A DNA stretch of 36,247 bases, from NCBI RefSeq assembly GCF_016888125.1, contig NZ_JACSWA010000341.1, positions 1 to 36,247 of the forward strand, read 5' to 3'. The position numbers were made by a program, and so were the translations under genes. The stretch comes from Spirulina sp. CCY15215 (GTDB lineage: Bacteria; Cyanobacteriota; Cyanobacteriia; Cyanobacteriales; Spirulinaceae). The notes beneath the pieces were generated by a model. That model saw only the letters and a program-made list of their open reading frames with translations, was not told the origin of the DNA and made no database searches. Positions 1-8,733 of the stretch are shown in pieces. Position 1 is the stretch's first letter; every line of letters begins with the position of its first letter.

Positions 1-69
1 TTTTGTATTGCACTTTTAACAGGACAATTACTGTATCTAATTAAACAACCCTGTACGCATAGCAGTTTT

Positions 70-320
70 GCTCTTTCGAGCCTCCCTTTCGGGGTAAAGT
101 TAGCTTCGACAAGGTTATTTTAGCTTGTTGGGTTAGCAGCACTATTTCAGTGACCTTAAAATTGTTTAACTGCTAACGACAGGGCGAGGAACTAGCTTCG
201 CATTCCCAGGTGTCGTGACCAAAATAACGTAGTACACAGAGTACTTAGTCTGGTCAGAATGGCCTGTTAGACTTCTCTTTCAAGCCTCACGCCTTTAGGC
301 TGAGGTTTCTGACAATTTCC
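70..320 (+). mobile_element. Stem-loop string with IS200/IS605-like right-end hairpin (remnant, omegaRNA-like)
   Basis: No gene lies in 1-448. The first 320 bases hold a run of short perfect stems: GCTC/GAGC (70-73 with 78-81), CCC/GGG (84-86 with 91-93), GTTAGCAG/CTGCTAAC (132-139 with 170-177), CGACA/TGTCG (177-181 with 211-215), TGACCA/TGGTCA (216-221 with 251-256) enclosing AGTAC/GTACT (231-235 with 241-245), and a last hairpin CCTCA-c-GCC/GGC-TGAGG (285-305) followed by TTTCTGAC. A GCC-TTTA-GGC hairpin followed by a TGAC-like end is what I know from the right ends of cyanobacterial IS200/IS605 elements, where the guide (omega) RNA of TnpB ends. No TnpA, TnpB or IscB reading frame is visible, so this would be a right-end remnant or an element truncated by the window edge. 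The structure is seen directly; the family is inferred. A HEARO-type RNA or an unrelated ncRNA remains possible. 321-448 shows nothing further. Confidence 0.38.
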
Positions 321-448
321 CTCGGATTAGGAGGACTGAACTTAATTCGGCATTATAGCGCCATTCTTTACATTACTTAATTTTTCTTTAAGCAATCCAT
401 TTTGTTATACCTCTTCTCCTGTGGGATTACCATTGTTAGGATCACAAT

Positions 449-1234
449 TTATGGGGAAATTTTGCCGAAATTTCGTTGACGAGAGATTTCATAAATCGCG
501 ATCGCCGCAGCTACAGAGGCATTCAAGCTGGGGGTCATTCCTAGGAGGGGAATAGATGTCAGGAAATCGCAATTTTGTTCGATGGAAGCACTAAGTCCTT
601 GACCTTCAGATCCGATAACCAAGGCGATCGCGCCATTCAATTCGAGGGTATGCAGGGGGGTTTCGGCATCGGAAATCATGCCATAGACCCAAAATCCCGA
701 GGTTTTGAGGGTTTCTAAGGCACGGTTGAGGTTGACGACTCGGGCGACGGGGAAATGCTCTAAAGCCCCCGCAGATGCCTTCATTACGGTAGAATCGATG
801 GCGGCTGCCCGTCGTTGAGGAATAACTAAACCCTGCATTCCCATTGCTTCTGCGGTACGAATGATGGCACCGAGGTTGTGGGGGTCTACGATACCATCAG
901 CGACGAGAATAACGGGATTTTTGCTAGTTTCTAGGGCTTTGGCGATCGCCTCCTCCAGTTCAATATAAGTATAAGGGGCAACTCGTGCGACAATACCTTG
1001 ATGATTAACCCCTGGGATAAGCTGATTGAGGCGTTGGGGGTTGGTTTCGTCGATAATTGCCCCATTGGCCTTGGCGCGATCGATCGCTTCTTTAAAACGG
1101 CGATCGCGTCGCAGTTGAGGGAGTACCCAAAGGCGGTTGAGTTGGCGATCGTTTTCCAATGCGGTCAGGACGGGATGGCGACCGTAAATGAGGTCTGTGG
1201 TTTGGTTTTGGACATTTTCAGAGCGATCCGTCAT
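449..1234 (-). CDS. rlmB: 23S rRNA (guanosine-2'-O-)-methyltransferase RlmB (TrmH/SpoU family)
   Basis: SPOUT-class enzyme that methylates the ribose 2'-OH of a 23S rRNA guanosine (G2251 in E. coli numbering) with S-adenosylmethionine. The 261-aa protein has an N-terminal RNA-binding domain (about residues 15-90, with [10 protein letters not shown] typical of RlmB/TrmH) and a C-terminal trefoil-knot domain. All three SpoU motifs are present: [11 protein letters not shown] (120-130, with the catalytic-type N and R), [10 protein letters not shown] (206-215) and [19 protein letters not shown] (227-245). Length is normal. The ATG at 1234 has no clear Shine-Dalgarno sequence. Only 116 bp separate it from the last gene of the large upstream run, and I see no terminator between them, so read-through is possible; a TATAAC box near 1265-1270 could serve its own promoter. 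Family assignment is very secure. The exact target base is by homology only. Confidence 0.95.
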   Translation of the reverse strand: MTDRSENVQNQTTDLIYGRHPVLTALENDRQLNRLWVLPQLRRDRRFKEAIDRAKANGAIIDETNPQRLNQLIPGVNHQGIVARVAPYTYIELEEAIAKALETSKNPVILVADGIVDPHNLGAIIRTAEAMGMQGLVIPQRRAAAIDSTVMKASAGALEHFPVARVVNLNRALETLKTSGFWVYGMISDAETPLHTLELNGAIALVIGSEGQGLSASIEQNCDFLTSIPLLGMTPSLNASVAAAIAIYEISRQRNFGKISP

Positions 1235-1350
1235 AGAAGAATTAAAAATTGATTCTCTCTCTTGTTATACATCAATTCGCCGTTGTCTTGGTCGCGTGGG
1301 AATCTTGACCTGAATGCTTACAATAATTTCCTGAAAATTTTGCACGAAAA

Positions 1351-3453
1351 CTAAAGTTGAACCCCAGCACTTTGAAAAACTTGTTGAATCTTCTGTGCTA
1401 AATGAACCTTATACTGTTGGTTATAAAGCTCGATCGCGCGACGATAAGAAGTCCACAACTGACGAAAATAGGCAATCTCTCCATCAGAAGTTTTGATATT
1501 GAGTAAAACCCAGCCTAAGTTGTGATGTGCTTCTGCATAATCTGGCTTTAATTGCACTGCTTTTTCTAGCACAATTTTAGCTTCTTCCCATTGTCCGACA
1601 CGCCCTAAAACCGTCCCCCAACGGAAATAAGTAAAAGCATTATCGGTAAAGCGTTGACTACAGATTTCATAATCTTGAATTGCTCCTTGTAAATCATTTT
1701 TTTGTTCCTGTATGATGCCCCGATCGCATAACATCCAGCTTGGCATTTGAGCGCGATCGCTAACCCGATTAAAACTTTGTATTGCTTCTGACCATAACTG
1801 TTGTCCAGCTTGTTTCCAGCCTTGAAATCCCCACGCAAAACCATGTTGGGGAAATTGAGAGAGAATCTCTTGTAAACAGCGATCGACATCGGTAGATTGT
1901 TGGGTAACAACTGCCTTATCTAAAGCTGTAAGGAGACAAGAATAAACCCAGACTCGAACATCTTGACGATGGTTTAATTGTTTAGATTTAAAAAGCGTCG
2001 GTCTGGCATAACGAATGGTCGCTTTCCAATCTTGTTGATTAACGGCGATCCACCCTTGCAGTCCCATAGCAAAAATTGATTGATTATCCAATGCGATCGC
2101 GCGTTTAACAGCCGTTTCTGCCTCCGACCATTGACCTGATTTCCCTAAAGCCCAAGCAAGATTAGCCTGTATCCAGCCTTCACTTGGAGAGAGATTTACA
2201 GCAGTTTGTAGGTGATGCAAGGCTTCCGACCAGTTACTGCGACGACAACTCACTAAGCCTAATACCCCGTATCCCCGACCATCATTGGGTTTAGCTTGAA
2301 TGGCAACTCGGGCAGCAGTTTCGGCTTGACTTTCGTTGATATAAATGAGAACTAAACTGAGTTCTACGGCAGCATCTCCATTTCCCGGTTCGCTGTCAAG
2401 ACATTTATGATAGGCATCTGCTGCTTCTGAGAGTTTCTGTTGCTTGACAAACTGTCTGGCACGACTGAGAATAGGGGAAACGAGGCGACCTTGGAGGGCT
2501 TGAATCATTTCATCGGCGCTTTGAAAGCGATCTTCTGCCCGTATTCTCATTCCTGTGAGGATCGCTTTTTCAGTGATAGGATCGATACTGGGAACAATTT
2601 GACGAGGTGGTTTGAGGGTATCAACATGAACGCGATCGGTGGCTTGAATTGGTAATTCTCCTGTTATTAATTCATACATTGAAGCGCAGAGAGAATAGAT
2701 ATCTAAACTGGGATTTCTTCTGCCTTGTGAACTTCCTTGTTCTAGGGGAGCATATTGCGGTGTACCAATCTGAGTCATTTTTTGAGTTTTCCCCGCAATA
2801 AATTCCCTAGCATTACCAAAATCAATTAAAATCGCTCGATCTTCTTGATTGATAATAATATTTTCAGGTTTAATATCGCGGTGAAGTAAATTATTAGCAT
2901 GAACAACTTTTAGTGCTTCTGCTAGTTGAATAAAATATTTTTTGACTTGATTTTCCGATAAAACCTTTTGTTCTTCTAATATTTTAGATAAAGGTTTACC
3001 ATCTACAAAATCCATGACAATATAAGCAGTCTTATTCTCTTCAAACCAGTCATATACTCGGACAATATGAGGATGAACGCATTTTGAAAGATATTCAGCT
3101 TCTCCTTTAAACTTGCTAATCTGTTCTTTTCTTGATTGAGGAGGAATTGAATTTGACCAAATAATTTCTGTTCCTTGACGCGAAGATTTATCGGGAAACA
3201 ATTCTTTAATAGCAACTTCTGTAGAACTAGAGCGATCGCAACCTTTGTAGGTAATCCCAAATCCTCCTTCTCCTAAAGTTTTTTCAACCTGATAACGTCC
3301 TTTTTTAAGAATAGTTTCAGGAGAAAGATGCAAGGGAGAGTGAGAAGAAGATTCCTCATTGTCATTAAAAGTAGTTAAGTCAAATCCACAGGCTTGACAC
3401 ATAGTAGCTGTAATTGGATTTTGAGCGCTACAGGTAGGGCAAAAATTGTCCAT
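1351..3453 (-). CDS. Ser/Thr protein kinase with N-terminal zinc ribbon and C-terminal TPR array
   Basis: A 700-aa Hanks-type kinase, with no membrane segment visible. It opens with a zinc ribbon (C5-x2-C8 and C19-x2-C22). The kinase domain covers about residues 53-320: glycine loop GEGGFG (61-66), ATP-anchoring lysine in VAIKE (K83), catalytic HRDIKPEN (Asp193) and DFG (211-213), so it should be active. From about 333 to 690 it is a string of TPR-like helical pairs (for example AEAHHNLGWVLLNI near the end), a protein-docking surface. It is the last gene of the 21-kb run, 18 bp after the kinase-FHA gene, with a good Shine-Dalgarno AAGGAG upstream of the ATG. The zinc ribbon resembles that of the FHA protein at 6575-7273, suggesting a common docking site. 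The kinase activity is secure; substrates are inferred to be the FHA and VWA proteins of the same run. Confidence 0.93.
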   Translation of the reverse strand: MDNFCPTCSAQNPITATMCQACGFDLTTFNDNEESSSHSPLHLSPETILKKGRYQVEKTLGEGGFGITYKGCDRSSSTEVAIKELFPDKSSRQGTEIIWSNSIPPQSRKEQISKFKGEAEYLSKCVHPHIVRVYDWFEENKTAYIVMDFVDGKPLSKILEEQKVLSENQVKKYFIQLAEALKVVHANNLLHRDIKPENIIINQEDRAILIDFGNAREFIAGKTQKMTQIGTPQYAPLEQGSSQGRRNPSLDIYSLCASMYELITGELPIQATDRVHVDTLKPPRQIVPSIDPITEKAILTGMRIRAEDRFQSADEMIQALQGRLVSPILSRARQFVKQQKLSEAADAYHKCLDSEPGNGDAAVELSLVLIYINESQAETAARVAIQAKPNDGRGYGVLGLVSCRRSNWSEALHHLQTAVNLSPSEGWIQANLAWALGKSGQWSEAETAVKRAIALDNQSIFAMGLQGWIAVNQQDWKATIRYARPTLFKSKQLNHRQDVRVWVYSCLLTALDKAVVTQQSTDVDRCLQEILSQFPQHGFAWGFQGWKQAGQQLWSEAIQSFNRVSDRAQMPSWMLCDRGIIQEQKNDLQGAIQDYEICSQRFTDNAFTYFRWGTVLGRVGQWEEAKIVLEKAVQLKPDYAEAHHNLGWVLLNIKTSDGEIAYFRQLWTSYRRAIELYNQQYKVHLAQKIQQVFQSAGVQL

Positions 3454-3471
3454 GATACATTCTCCTTGGAG

Positions 3472-4662
3472 TTAAAATATTTGAAAAAGAAAACAAATTT
3501 TACCAAAGCTAATTTCGTCACCAGAATTAACAAATTCGGGGGTAGTAATTTTGGGACCAAATCGAGATTGGTTGGAACGTTTAATATAAATGTGATTGGT
3601 TGAGTCTAAGTCTCTCACTTTCCAGTGATTTCCTTCTTTGTAAAGTTCTCCGTGACGGCGAGAAATAGTGTCACGATCGCGAAAATGATTCAGATCAATA
3701 TCTACTGCACCAGTTTCTGGATCCGATCGCCCCACGATCGCGCGATCGCCTTTCACCTCAAATTCAAAGGCATCAAATCCAGGATGGAGATAAACCAGTC
3801 TCGCAGTCCCTGTTTGATAAAGAGCATTTAAACACTCCATTAATTTTCCGGCACTTTGAAAGCGCTGTTGTCGATCGCGTGCCATTCCTATTAAAATGAT
3901 CTGTTCTAAGCGAGAGTCAATTTCCATTAATTGACTTGGTGGAATTAGGCGATCGCTACTGATGCGGTCTGGTGCTTCGGCGGGAGAATATCCTGTGAGA
4001 AGATGATACATTGAGGCACAGAGAGCATAAATATCAATGGTAGTATCGTGCTGACCAAAAGTAGAATATTGTTCGATGGGGGCATAAGCAGGGGTTAAAA
4101 TGGCAGTCATTTTGCCTGTTTTTCGTGCTTGATATTCCCGCATTGCTCCAAAATCGATTAAGATGGCGCGATCGCGGGAATCAATGAGGATATTTTCGGG
4201 CTTAATATCCCGGTGTAATAATTTTTTACTATGAATAACTTGTAAGGCTGCTGCAACTTGCAGAAAATAACGAAGTAAACGATCGACGGGAAATTTACCG
4301 ATTTCTTGGAACAAACCCAAGAGAGATTTTCCTTGCACGAAACTCATGACCGTATAAGCCGTATCATTCTCTTCAAACCAGTCATAAACTCGAACAATAT
4401 TCGGATGAATACACTTCGATAAATACTTGGCTTCAGTCTTAAATTGTTGCAATTGTTCTTGTTTTTTTTCTTCATTAGCTCTCATCCAAACCACAGTTGT
4501 ACCTTGACGAATGGCACTATCTGGCCAATTTTCTTTAATGGCTACTCGCAAGGTGCGAAGGCGATCGATCCCTCGATAAGTAATGCCAAATCCACCTTGA
4601 CCGAGAGTGGTTTCAATTTGATATCGTTGTTGTTTGAGCAGTGTACCGGGAGGAAGTTGCAT
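3472..4662 (-). CDS. Ser/Thr protein kinase with C-terminal FHA domain
   Basis: A 396-aa kinase. The kinase domain (about 14-275) has GQGGFG (21-26), AIKE with K43, HRDIKPEN (Asp152) and DFG (170-172), all intact. Residues 288-396 form an FHA phospho-threonine-reading domain with GRS (311-313), SRRHGEL (334-340) and the STN loop (354-356). This FHA domain is closely similar to that of 6575-7273: both end in SGDE followed by a KI-x-FLFQ strand, so they arose by duplication. I chose the ATG at 4662 (MQLPPGTLLKQQRYQ). A longer frame begins at 4743 but would overlap the phosphatase gene and adds 27 residues unlike any kinase leader. Gap to the phosphatase gene is 53 bp. A kinase joined to its own FHA reader suggests recruitment to phosphorylated partners or autoregulation. 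Confidence 0.92.
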   Translation of the reverse strand: MQLPPGTLLKQQRYQIETTLGQGGFGITYRGIDRLRTLRVAIKENWPDSAIRQGTTVVWMRANEEKKQEQLQQFKTEAKYLSKCIHPNIVRVYDWFEENDTAYTVMSFVQGKSLLGLFQEIGKFPVDRLLRYFLQVAAALQVIHSKKLLHRDIKPENILIDSRDRAILIDFGAMREYQARKTGKMTAILTPAYAPIEQYSTFGQHDTTIDIYALCASMYHLLTGYSPAEAPDRISSDRLIPPSQLMEIDSRLEQIILIGMARDRQQRFQSAGKLMECLNALYQTGTARLVYLHPGFDAFEFEVKGDRAIVGRSDPETGAVDIDLNHFRDRDTISRRHGELYKEGNHWKVRDLDSTNHIYIKRSNQSRFGPKITTPEFVNSGDEISFGKICFLFQIF

Positions 4663-4715
4663 TATCTTAAATTCACAAGAACAGCAAAAAAAAGTATGAG
4701 AAACAAGCAATTTCG

Positions 4716-6485
4716 TTAAAATTGCCGGCTTTCTCCGAGACATTTCAAAGCAATTAAAGTCGCATTATCATCTGCTCCTTTTTTAAGGACGCTGGCGATC
4801 GCCTCATCAATGGCTTCTTGCAAATCAGAGAAGTCTGTAAACAGTTGCGCTAGATCTTCAGGAGACACTAAGCCCCAAACACCATCGGAACAAAGGAGGA
4901 GAATATCTCCATCTTCAAGAACAAGAGAGAAATCCTCGCCAAACCGACTTAAATTCTGGGCATATCCTGCGCTTAAACGTGGTTTAGAACCGAGAGATTT
5001 AAGAAGAAGATTGCTATCGGGATGATTGAGACTCTCTTGATAAGAAATCTCACCACTGGCCAGCAACATGGCAACCATTGAATGGTCTTCACTGAGTTGA
5101 CAAATTGTACCTTTTCTGAGTAAAAAGATGCGACTATCTCCGACATGAGCAAGGTATAAATTGCGTTCGACGGTGAAAGTAATACTGAGAGTTGTTCCAC
5201 CATCTTTGACGCGATCGCTAACGGCTTCATTAGCTTTTTCCACCAGACTCATGACCCAATCTCGACAAGTTTGGGGTTTATTTAACTCTGGAGGTAGAGG
5301 TGTTTCTAACACTGTTTGAATGGCGAGTTGACTGGCCACTTCTCCTTCTGCCATTCCCCCCATCCCATCGGCAACGGCGGCTATAATCCATGAAGGAGAG
5401 TTGCTGGCAGGCTGCTGACGAATGCCATAGCTATCCTCGTTGTGCAAGCGATTCTCCGAGAGTCCCACGGTGGACTGACTGGCGATTTGCCAACGAATTT
5501 GGCGCGATCGCAATGATTGTCGAGTTTCCACGAGGAGGTTTAATAATTGAGAGAGGAAAAAGCGATCGTCTGCGATCGGGTTGAGGGCAATTTTGAGAAT
5601 TTGATGGATGCGCGGAATTTTGTCAATATCGGGGTTTAATTTGTCCTCTGGGAGACGATGATGGATGGCTTGATAGAGTAAGAGTCCGACAATATAGGTA
5701 CTCATTTGTTCGTCAATGGGACGATCTGAAGCAACTTCTGGGGCGCAATAATCTGCTACTAAGCCAGATTTTAAAATCTCTCCCGTGGGATAAACTCCTG
5801 TAAGATCGAAAAAGCGAATCGGCGTTCCCATTTGAATGAATTGAGGAAAAAGGGAGACTAAACACCATTGTTTTTGTGAGAGGACGCGGAAAAATTGGCA
5901 GACTTGACTGGCCAGAAGAAGCGATCCTTCCTGAGAATGCTCCCCCTCAAGCCAAGTCGCAAGATTTTCCTCCTTTTGGGGGAACTTGCTGAGGAGAAAA
6001 AGTCTTTCTCCTGAAGTTTGAGAAGCGATCGCAACGGGTTCGTAACATTCCTCCTCTAAAAACCCCGCATCGGTTTCTGACTTCTCCTCTAAAAGCCCTA
6101 CATCGGTTTCTAATTCCTCTGCTAATAAGTCCTCTTTTTCTAACTCTTCAAGTTGAGCATCCAATATCTCACTTGCTTGAGAGGAAAGCACCTCTTCTGT
6201 TTCTGATAAAGGGGAGTCCGAGGACAATTCGATCGCATCTTCTCCGGCGATCGCCAGTAAGGGAGAAAGCATCTGATGTTCTCCTAATATCTCCCGCAAC
6301 TCCCTTTCTCGTGCCAGTCCACCTGCCGCACTTCCCACCCGCAAAAGTCCCAGTTGAGGAGGAGATTGAATCTGCACGCGGAAATAGTCAATATCGGCAA
6401 AATTAGCAATTTGAGCCTCTATCGTAACTTGGAAAGCATCGATCGCATAAGTGCGATCCATTTCGATAACTAAAGATTGTTTCAT
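4716..6485 (-). CDS. PP2C-family protein phosphatase with N-terminal degenerate kinase-like domain
   Basis: A 589-aa protein. Residues about 335-585 are a PP2C (PPM) metal-dependent Ser/Thr phosphatase: NED (349-351), DGMGG (373-377), GGTT, HVGDSR, LLLCSDGVWG and DDNAT are all present, so both metal sites look intact. Before it lies an acidic stretch (about 84-150). Residues about 160-325 then resemble a kinase C-lobe without catalytic parts: FFDLTG where DFG would stand, DYCAPE as the APE motif, an IVGLLLYQAIHHRLP helix, and IALNPIADDRF like the kinase Arg motif. No HRD motif is seen. This pseudokinase reading is my inference. I chose the ATG at 6485; a TTG further upstream (6566) extends the frame but adds non-typical sequence. 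The gene sits between the FHA protein and the two kinases, and is the likely eraser of their phosphorylation. Confidence 0.92.
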   Translation of the reverse strand: MKQSLVIEMDRTYAIDAFQVTIEAQIANFADIDYFRVQIQSPPQLGLLRVGSAAGGLARERELREILGEHQMLSPLLAIAGEDAIELSSDSPLSETEEVLSSQASEILDAQLEELEKEDLLAEELETDVGLLEEKSETDAGFLEEECYEPVAIASQTSGERLFLLSKFPQKEENLATWLEGEHSQEGSLLLASQVCQFFRVLSQKQWCLVSLFPQFIQMGTPIRFFDLTGVYPTGEILKSGLVADYCAPEVASDRPIDEQMSTYIVGLLLYQAIHHRLPEDKLNPDIDKIPRIHQILKIALNPIADDRFFLSQLLNLLVETRQSLRSRQIRWQIASQSTVGLSENRLHNEDSYGIRQQPASNSPSWIIAAVADGMGGMAEGEVASQLAIQTVLETPLPPELNKPQTCRDWVMSLVEKANEAVSDRVKDGGTTLSITFTVERNLYLAHVGDSRIFLLRKGTICQLSEDHSMVAMLLASGEISYQESLNHPDSNLLLKSLGSKPRLSAGYAQNLSRFGEDFSLVLEDGDILLLCSDGVWGLVSPEDLAQLFTDFSDLQEAIDEAIASVLKKGADDNATLIALKCLGESRQF

Positions 6486-6574
6486 ATTTCTTAAGGTGAA
6501 TATTGCTAACTTTAAAAACAAAGTTGCTCTGCCCCCAAAACCCCAAAATTGGTTGCTAGGGGGCAAAACAGCCT

Positions 6575-7273
6575 TTAAGAACTTTGAAAGAGAAAGCGAA
6601 TTTTGGCGATCGCCACTTCATCCCCGGAATAGAGAGGTTCTGGCATCATAATTCGCGCACTAAAACGAGGTTGACCAACTCGCTTAATAAAGATACCGTT
6701 AGTGGAACCAAGGTCTTTAATTTTCCACTGTCCTCCCTCTTGATAAATCTCACCATGATTGCGAGAAATAGTATCTTCCCCTGGAAATCCTTCCAGATCG
6801 ATATCCACCGGACCCGTATCGGGATCGAAACGTCCGACAATTAAGTTACTCCCATCCAGAACGAATTCAGGATAGGGACAACCGGCTTGTTTTGCAACCA
6901 GTCGTGCTGTATCCCCGGTAAATGTTTGCGGTGAGGGCAAATCCCCGAGAGTGGGTTGCGGAGTGGGTACCGGGTCGGGATACATCGGTTGAGGGACAGG
7001 CTGAGGATCGGGATAAGCCGTTGGTTGCGGAATGGGGTCGGGATAAATGGGTTGAGGGACGGGCTGGGGATCGGGATAAGCCGTTGGTGATGGTTGCGGA
7101 ATGGGGTCGGGATAGCTAATTTGGGTAGGTTGGGGAGTGGGATCGGGAAAGGATACTGGAGGGGAAGGTGCGGGAGTTGGAGCAACCGTTGCCGTTAATT
7201 CATTCCCACAGGCTTCACAAAACTCAGCCCCATCGATATTTTCGTAGCCGCAAGCATCACAAATAATAGCCAT
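6575..7273 (-). CDS. Zinc-ribbon, proline-rich, FHA-domain protein
   Basis: A 232-aa adaptor. It has an N-terminal zinc ribbon (C5-x2-C8, C19-x2-C22), then a proline-rich linker of PDP-Q-P units (about 33-112), then an FHA domain (about 125-232) with VGRFDPDTG, SRNHGE and the STNG loop, all the residues needed to bind phospho-threonine. There is no enzyme domain and no membrane segment. A strong Shine-Dalgarno GGAGGT precedes the ATG. It resembles adaptor FHA proteins such as Fha/GarA in using a phospho-peptide reader without catalysis. By position between VWA and PP2C genes, it probably links a phosphorylated VWA or kinase to other parts through its zinc ribbon. The domain calls are secure; the partners are inferred. 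Confidence 0.9.
   Translation of the reverse strand: MAIICDACGYENIDGAEFCEACGNELTATVAPTPAPSPPVSFPDPTPQPTQISYPDPIPQPSPTAYPDPQPVPQPIYPDPIPQPTAYPDPQPVPQPMYPDPVPTPQPTLGDLPSPQTFTGDTARLVAKQAGCPYPEFVLDGSNLIVGRFDPDTGPVDIDLEGFPGEDTISRNHGEIYQEGGQWKIKDLGSTNGIFIKRVGQPRFSARIMMPEPLYSGDEVAIAKIRFLFQSS
6987..7112 (-). repeat. 63-bp direct repeat inside the proline-rich linker
   Basis: Two adjacent copies start at 6987 and 7050, both opening with ggttgaggga. The first 40 or so bases match with two differences; the second copy then carries a 6-base insertion. Each copy encodes 21 residues of PDPQPVPQP-type linker. The unit keeps the reading frame, so linker length could vary between strains by slippage or recombination. 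Confidence 0.75.
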
Positions 7274-7315
7274 AATTTACCTCCTTTTTAAGTGATTAAT
7301 AATCGATTGTTAAAA

Positions 7316-8698
7316 TCAGGTTCCCGAAATTTTGCGAATTTGTTCGTCGGAAATAGAATCATTAATATCTCCTCCCATACGAACGGTTTTGCCCTTGGCA
7401 CCCATCTTGATGGTTTTGCTGCGTTCGGGGGAAATTTTGCGGGTTTTGCGGAGTTCGTCCCGAGCGTCCCCGAGGGATCGCGTCATGCTACTATTGCCCA
7501 AGCGTTGAGTGATTTTCTGAGCAGTTTGTAGCAGTTGTTCCGCTTGTTCCGGGTTGCTATTAGCGAGTACAGTTGCGCGTTTGACCATATCGCCGATATT
7601 GCACTGCTGCACATAGCCCATCACCTCTTGGTCTACCTGCGCCCCCATTTGTCCGGCGACAAATTGAACAACGACGTTTTGAGGAGGGAGTTCCCCTCGT
7701 CGATTTTGTCCGGGTACATCATAAGTGAGTCCTAATTGGGCGATGCGAACTCGTTTGGCGGGACGACTATCGAGGTTGAATTCGAGGATAAATACGGTTT
7801 CGTCGTTAGCCGTTGCATTGCCAATGGGGTAAGGATCGCTGGTGAGAGAAAATTCTGCTTGTTCGGGATAGGCGCGAACAATGCGGTTTAAGGTAACACC
7901 TTTAACAGTTTGTACCGTCATTTTCAGATTGTTAATGACATCTTGTTGGGCGCGATTAAACTCTTGGATAATGGTGTTGGGTAAATCTGTAACGAGGACG
8001 GCAGACCCTTCCGGCGTAGCATCAGGATCGACGTGAATAGCAACACCTCCTGTCATATCTTTAAGTTGGATAAGTAAGTCTTCTTCGTAGTCCCCCACTC
8101 CGACAACAGTAATGGGAATATTGCTAGTCACAAATTGGGGGGCGAGTTCTAAGCAGTAGTCTTCGTCAAAGGTCGCCCCGTCGGTAAACAGCAAAATCCG
8201 GCGACTGGTCATCTGTTGAGTGGCTAGGAGATCGAAGGCGTGGCGCAGTCCCAGTCCCATGCGGGTGCTACCGGAAAAGTTACGTAATTGTGCGATCGCC
8301 TCTTCAATCGATGTAGTTTGGGTGGCAGAAGTGAGGGGCAGAATAGTGGAAGCTGCGTCGTCAAACTGGATCAGGGCAACGCGATCGCTACCATCGAGTC
8401 TGCCAGAATGAATTAAGGTTTGCAGGGACTCTATCACGATATCAATTTTGGATTTTGCCCCAGTCACTTCGTTATATTCTTTGCCATCGGAAAAGAAGGT
8501 TCTTCCTGTGGGTTGAGGGTTGCCAGCAATGACTTCATACATCGAACCACTGGTATCGATAACGAAGGCAAAAGCAGTGGAAGGGCGAGAACTGGCAACG
8601 TCTTGGGTCGGTCGCAGTTTTAGCATCAGAAAGAGTTTTTGTTCGGGGCTATCTGCGGGTAAGAATTCCCGGTGGGGAGTGATAGAAACGTTCAGCAT
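7316..8698 (-). CDS. Cytoplasmic VWA-domain protein with threonine-bearing C-terminal tail
   Basis: A 460-aa protein without signal peptide or membrane segment. Residues about 40-230 form a von Willebrand factor A domain with a complete metal-ion-dependent adhesion site: DTSGSM (48-53), the threonine in GSTRMGLGL, and LFTDGATFD. A middle beta-rich part (about 250-350) and a helical part (about 355-415) follow. The tail has two near-identical motifs, KTIKMG (T429) and KTVRMG (T438), which look like kinase target and FHA-binding sites. The family includes TerY-like VWA proteins, encoded beside PP2C phosphatases and kinases, as here. It probably acts as a metal-dependent scaffold whose tail is phosphorylated. 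Domain identification is secure; the phospho-switch is inference. Confidence 0.88.
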   Translation of the reverse strand: MLNVSITPHREFLPADSPEQKLFLMLKLRPTQDVASSRPSTAFAFVIDTSGSMYEVIAGNPQPTGRTFFSDGKEYNEVTGAKSKIDIVIESLQTLIHSGRLDGSDRVALIQFDDAASTILPLTSATQTTSIEEAIAQLRNFSGSTRMGLGLRHAFDLLATQQMTSRRILLFTDGATFDEDYCLELAPQFVTSNIPITVVGVGDYEEDLLIQLKDMTGGVAIHVDPDATPEGSAVLVTDLPNTIIQEFNRAQQDVINNLKMTVQTVKGVTLNRIVRAYPEQAEFSLTSDPYPIGNATANDETVFILEFNLDSRPAKRVRIAQLGLTYDVPGQNRRGELPPQNVVVQFVAGQMGAQVDQEVMGYVQQCNIGDMVKRATVLANSNPEQAEQLLQTAQKITQRLGNSSMTRSLGDARDELRKTRKISPERSKTIKMGAKGKTVRMGGDINDSISDEQIRKISGT

Positions 8699-8733
8699 TT
8701 TGACTATCCTGAATAGGGGTAAATTACGTTTGG

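Noticed and set aside
231-245. AGTAC-N5-GTACT palindrome resembling a cyanobacterial LexA box
   Set aside because: The known site has four bases between half-sites, not five, and it lies within a set of RNA-like stems far from any gene start.
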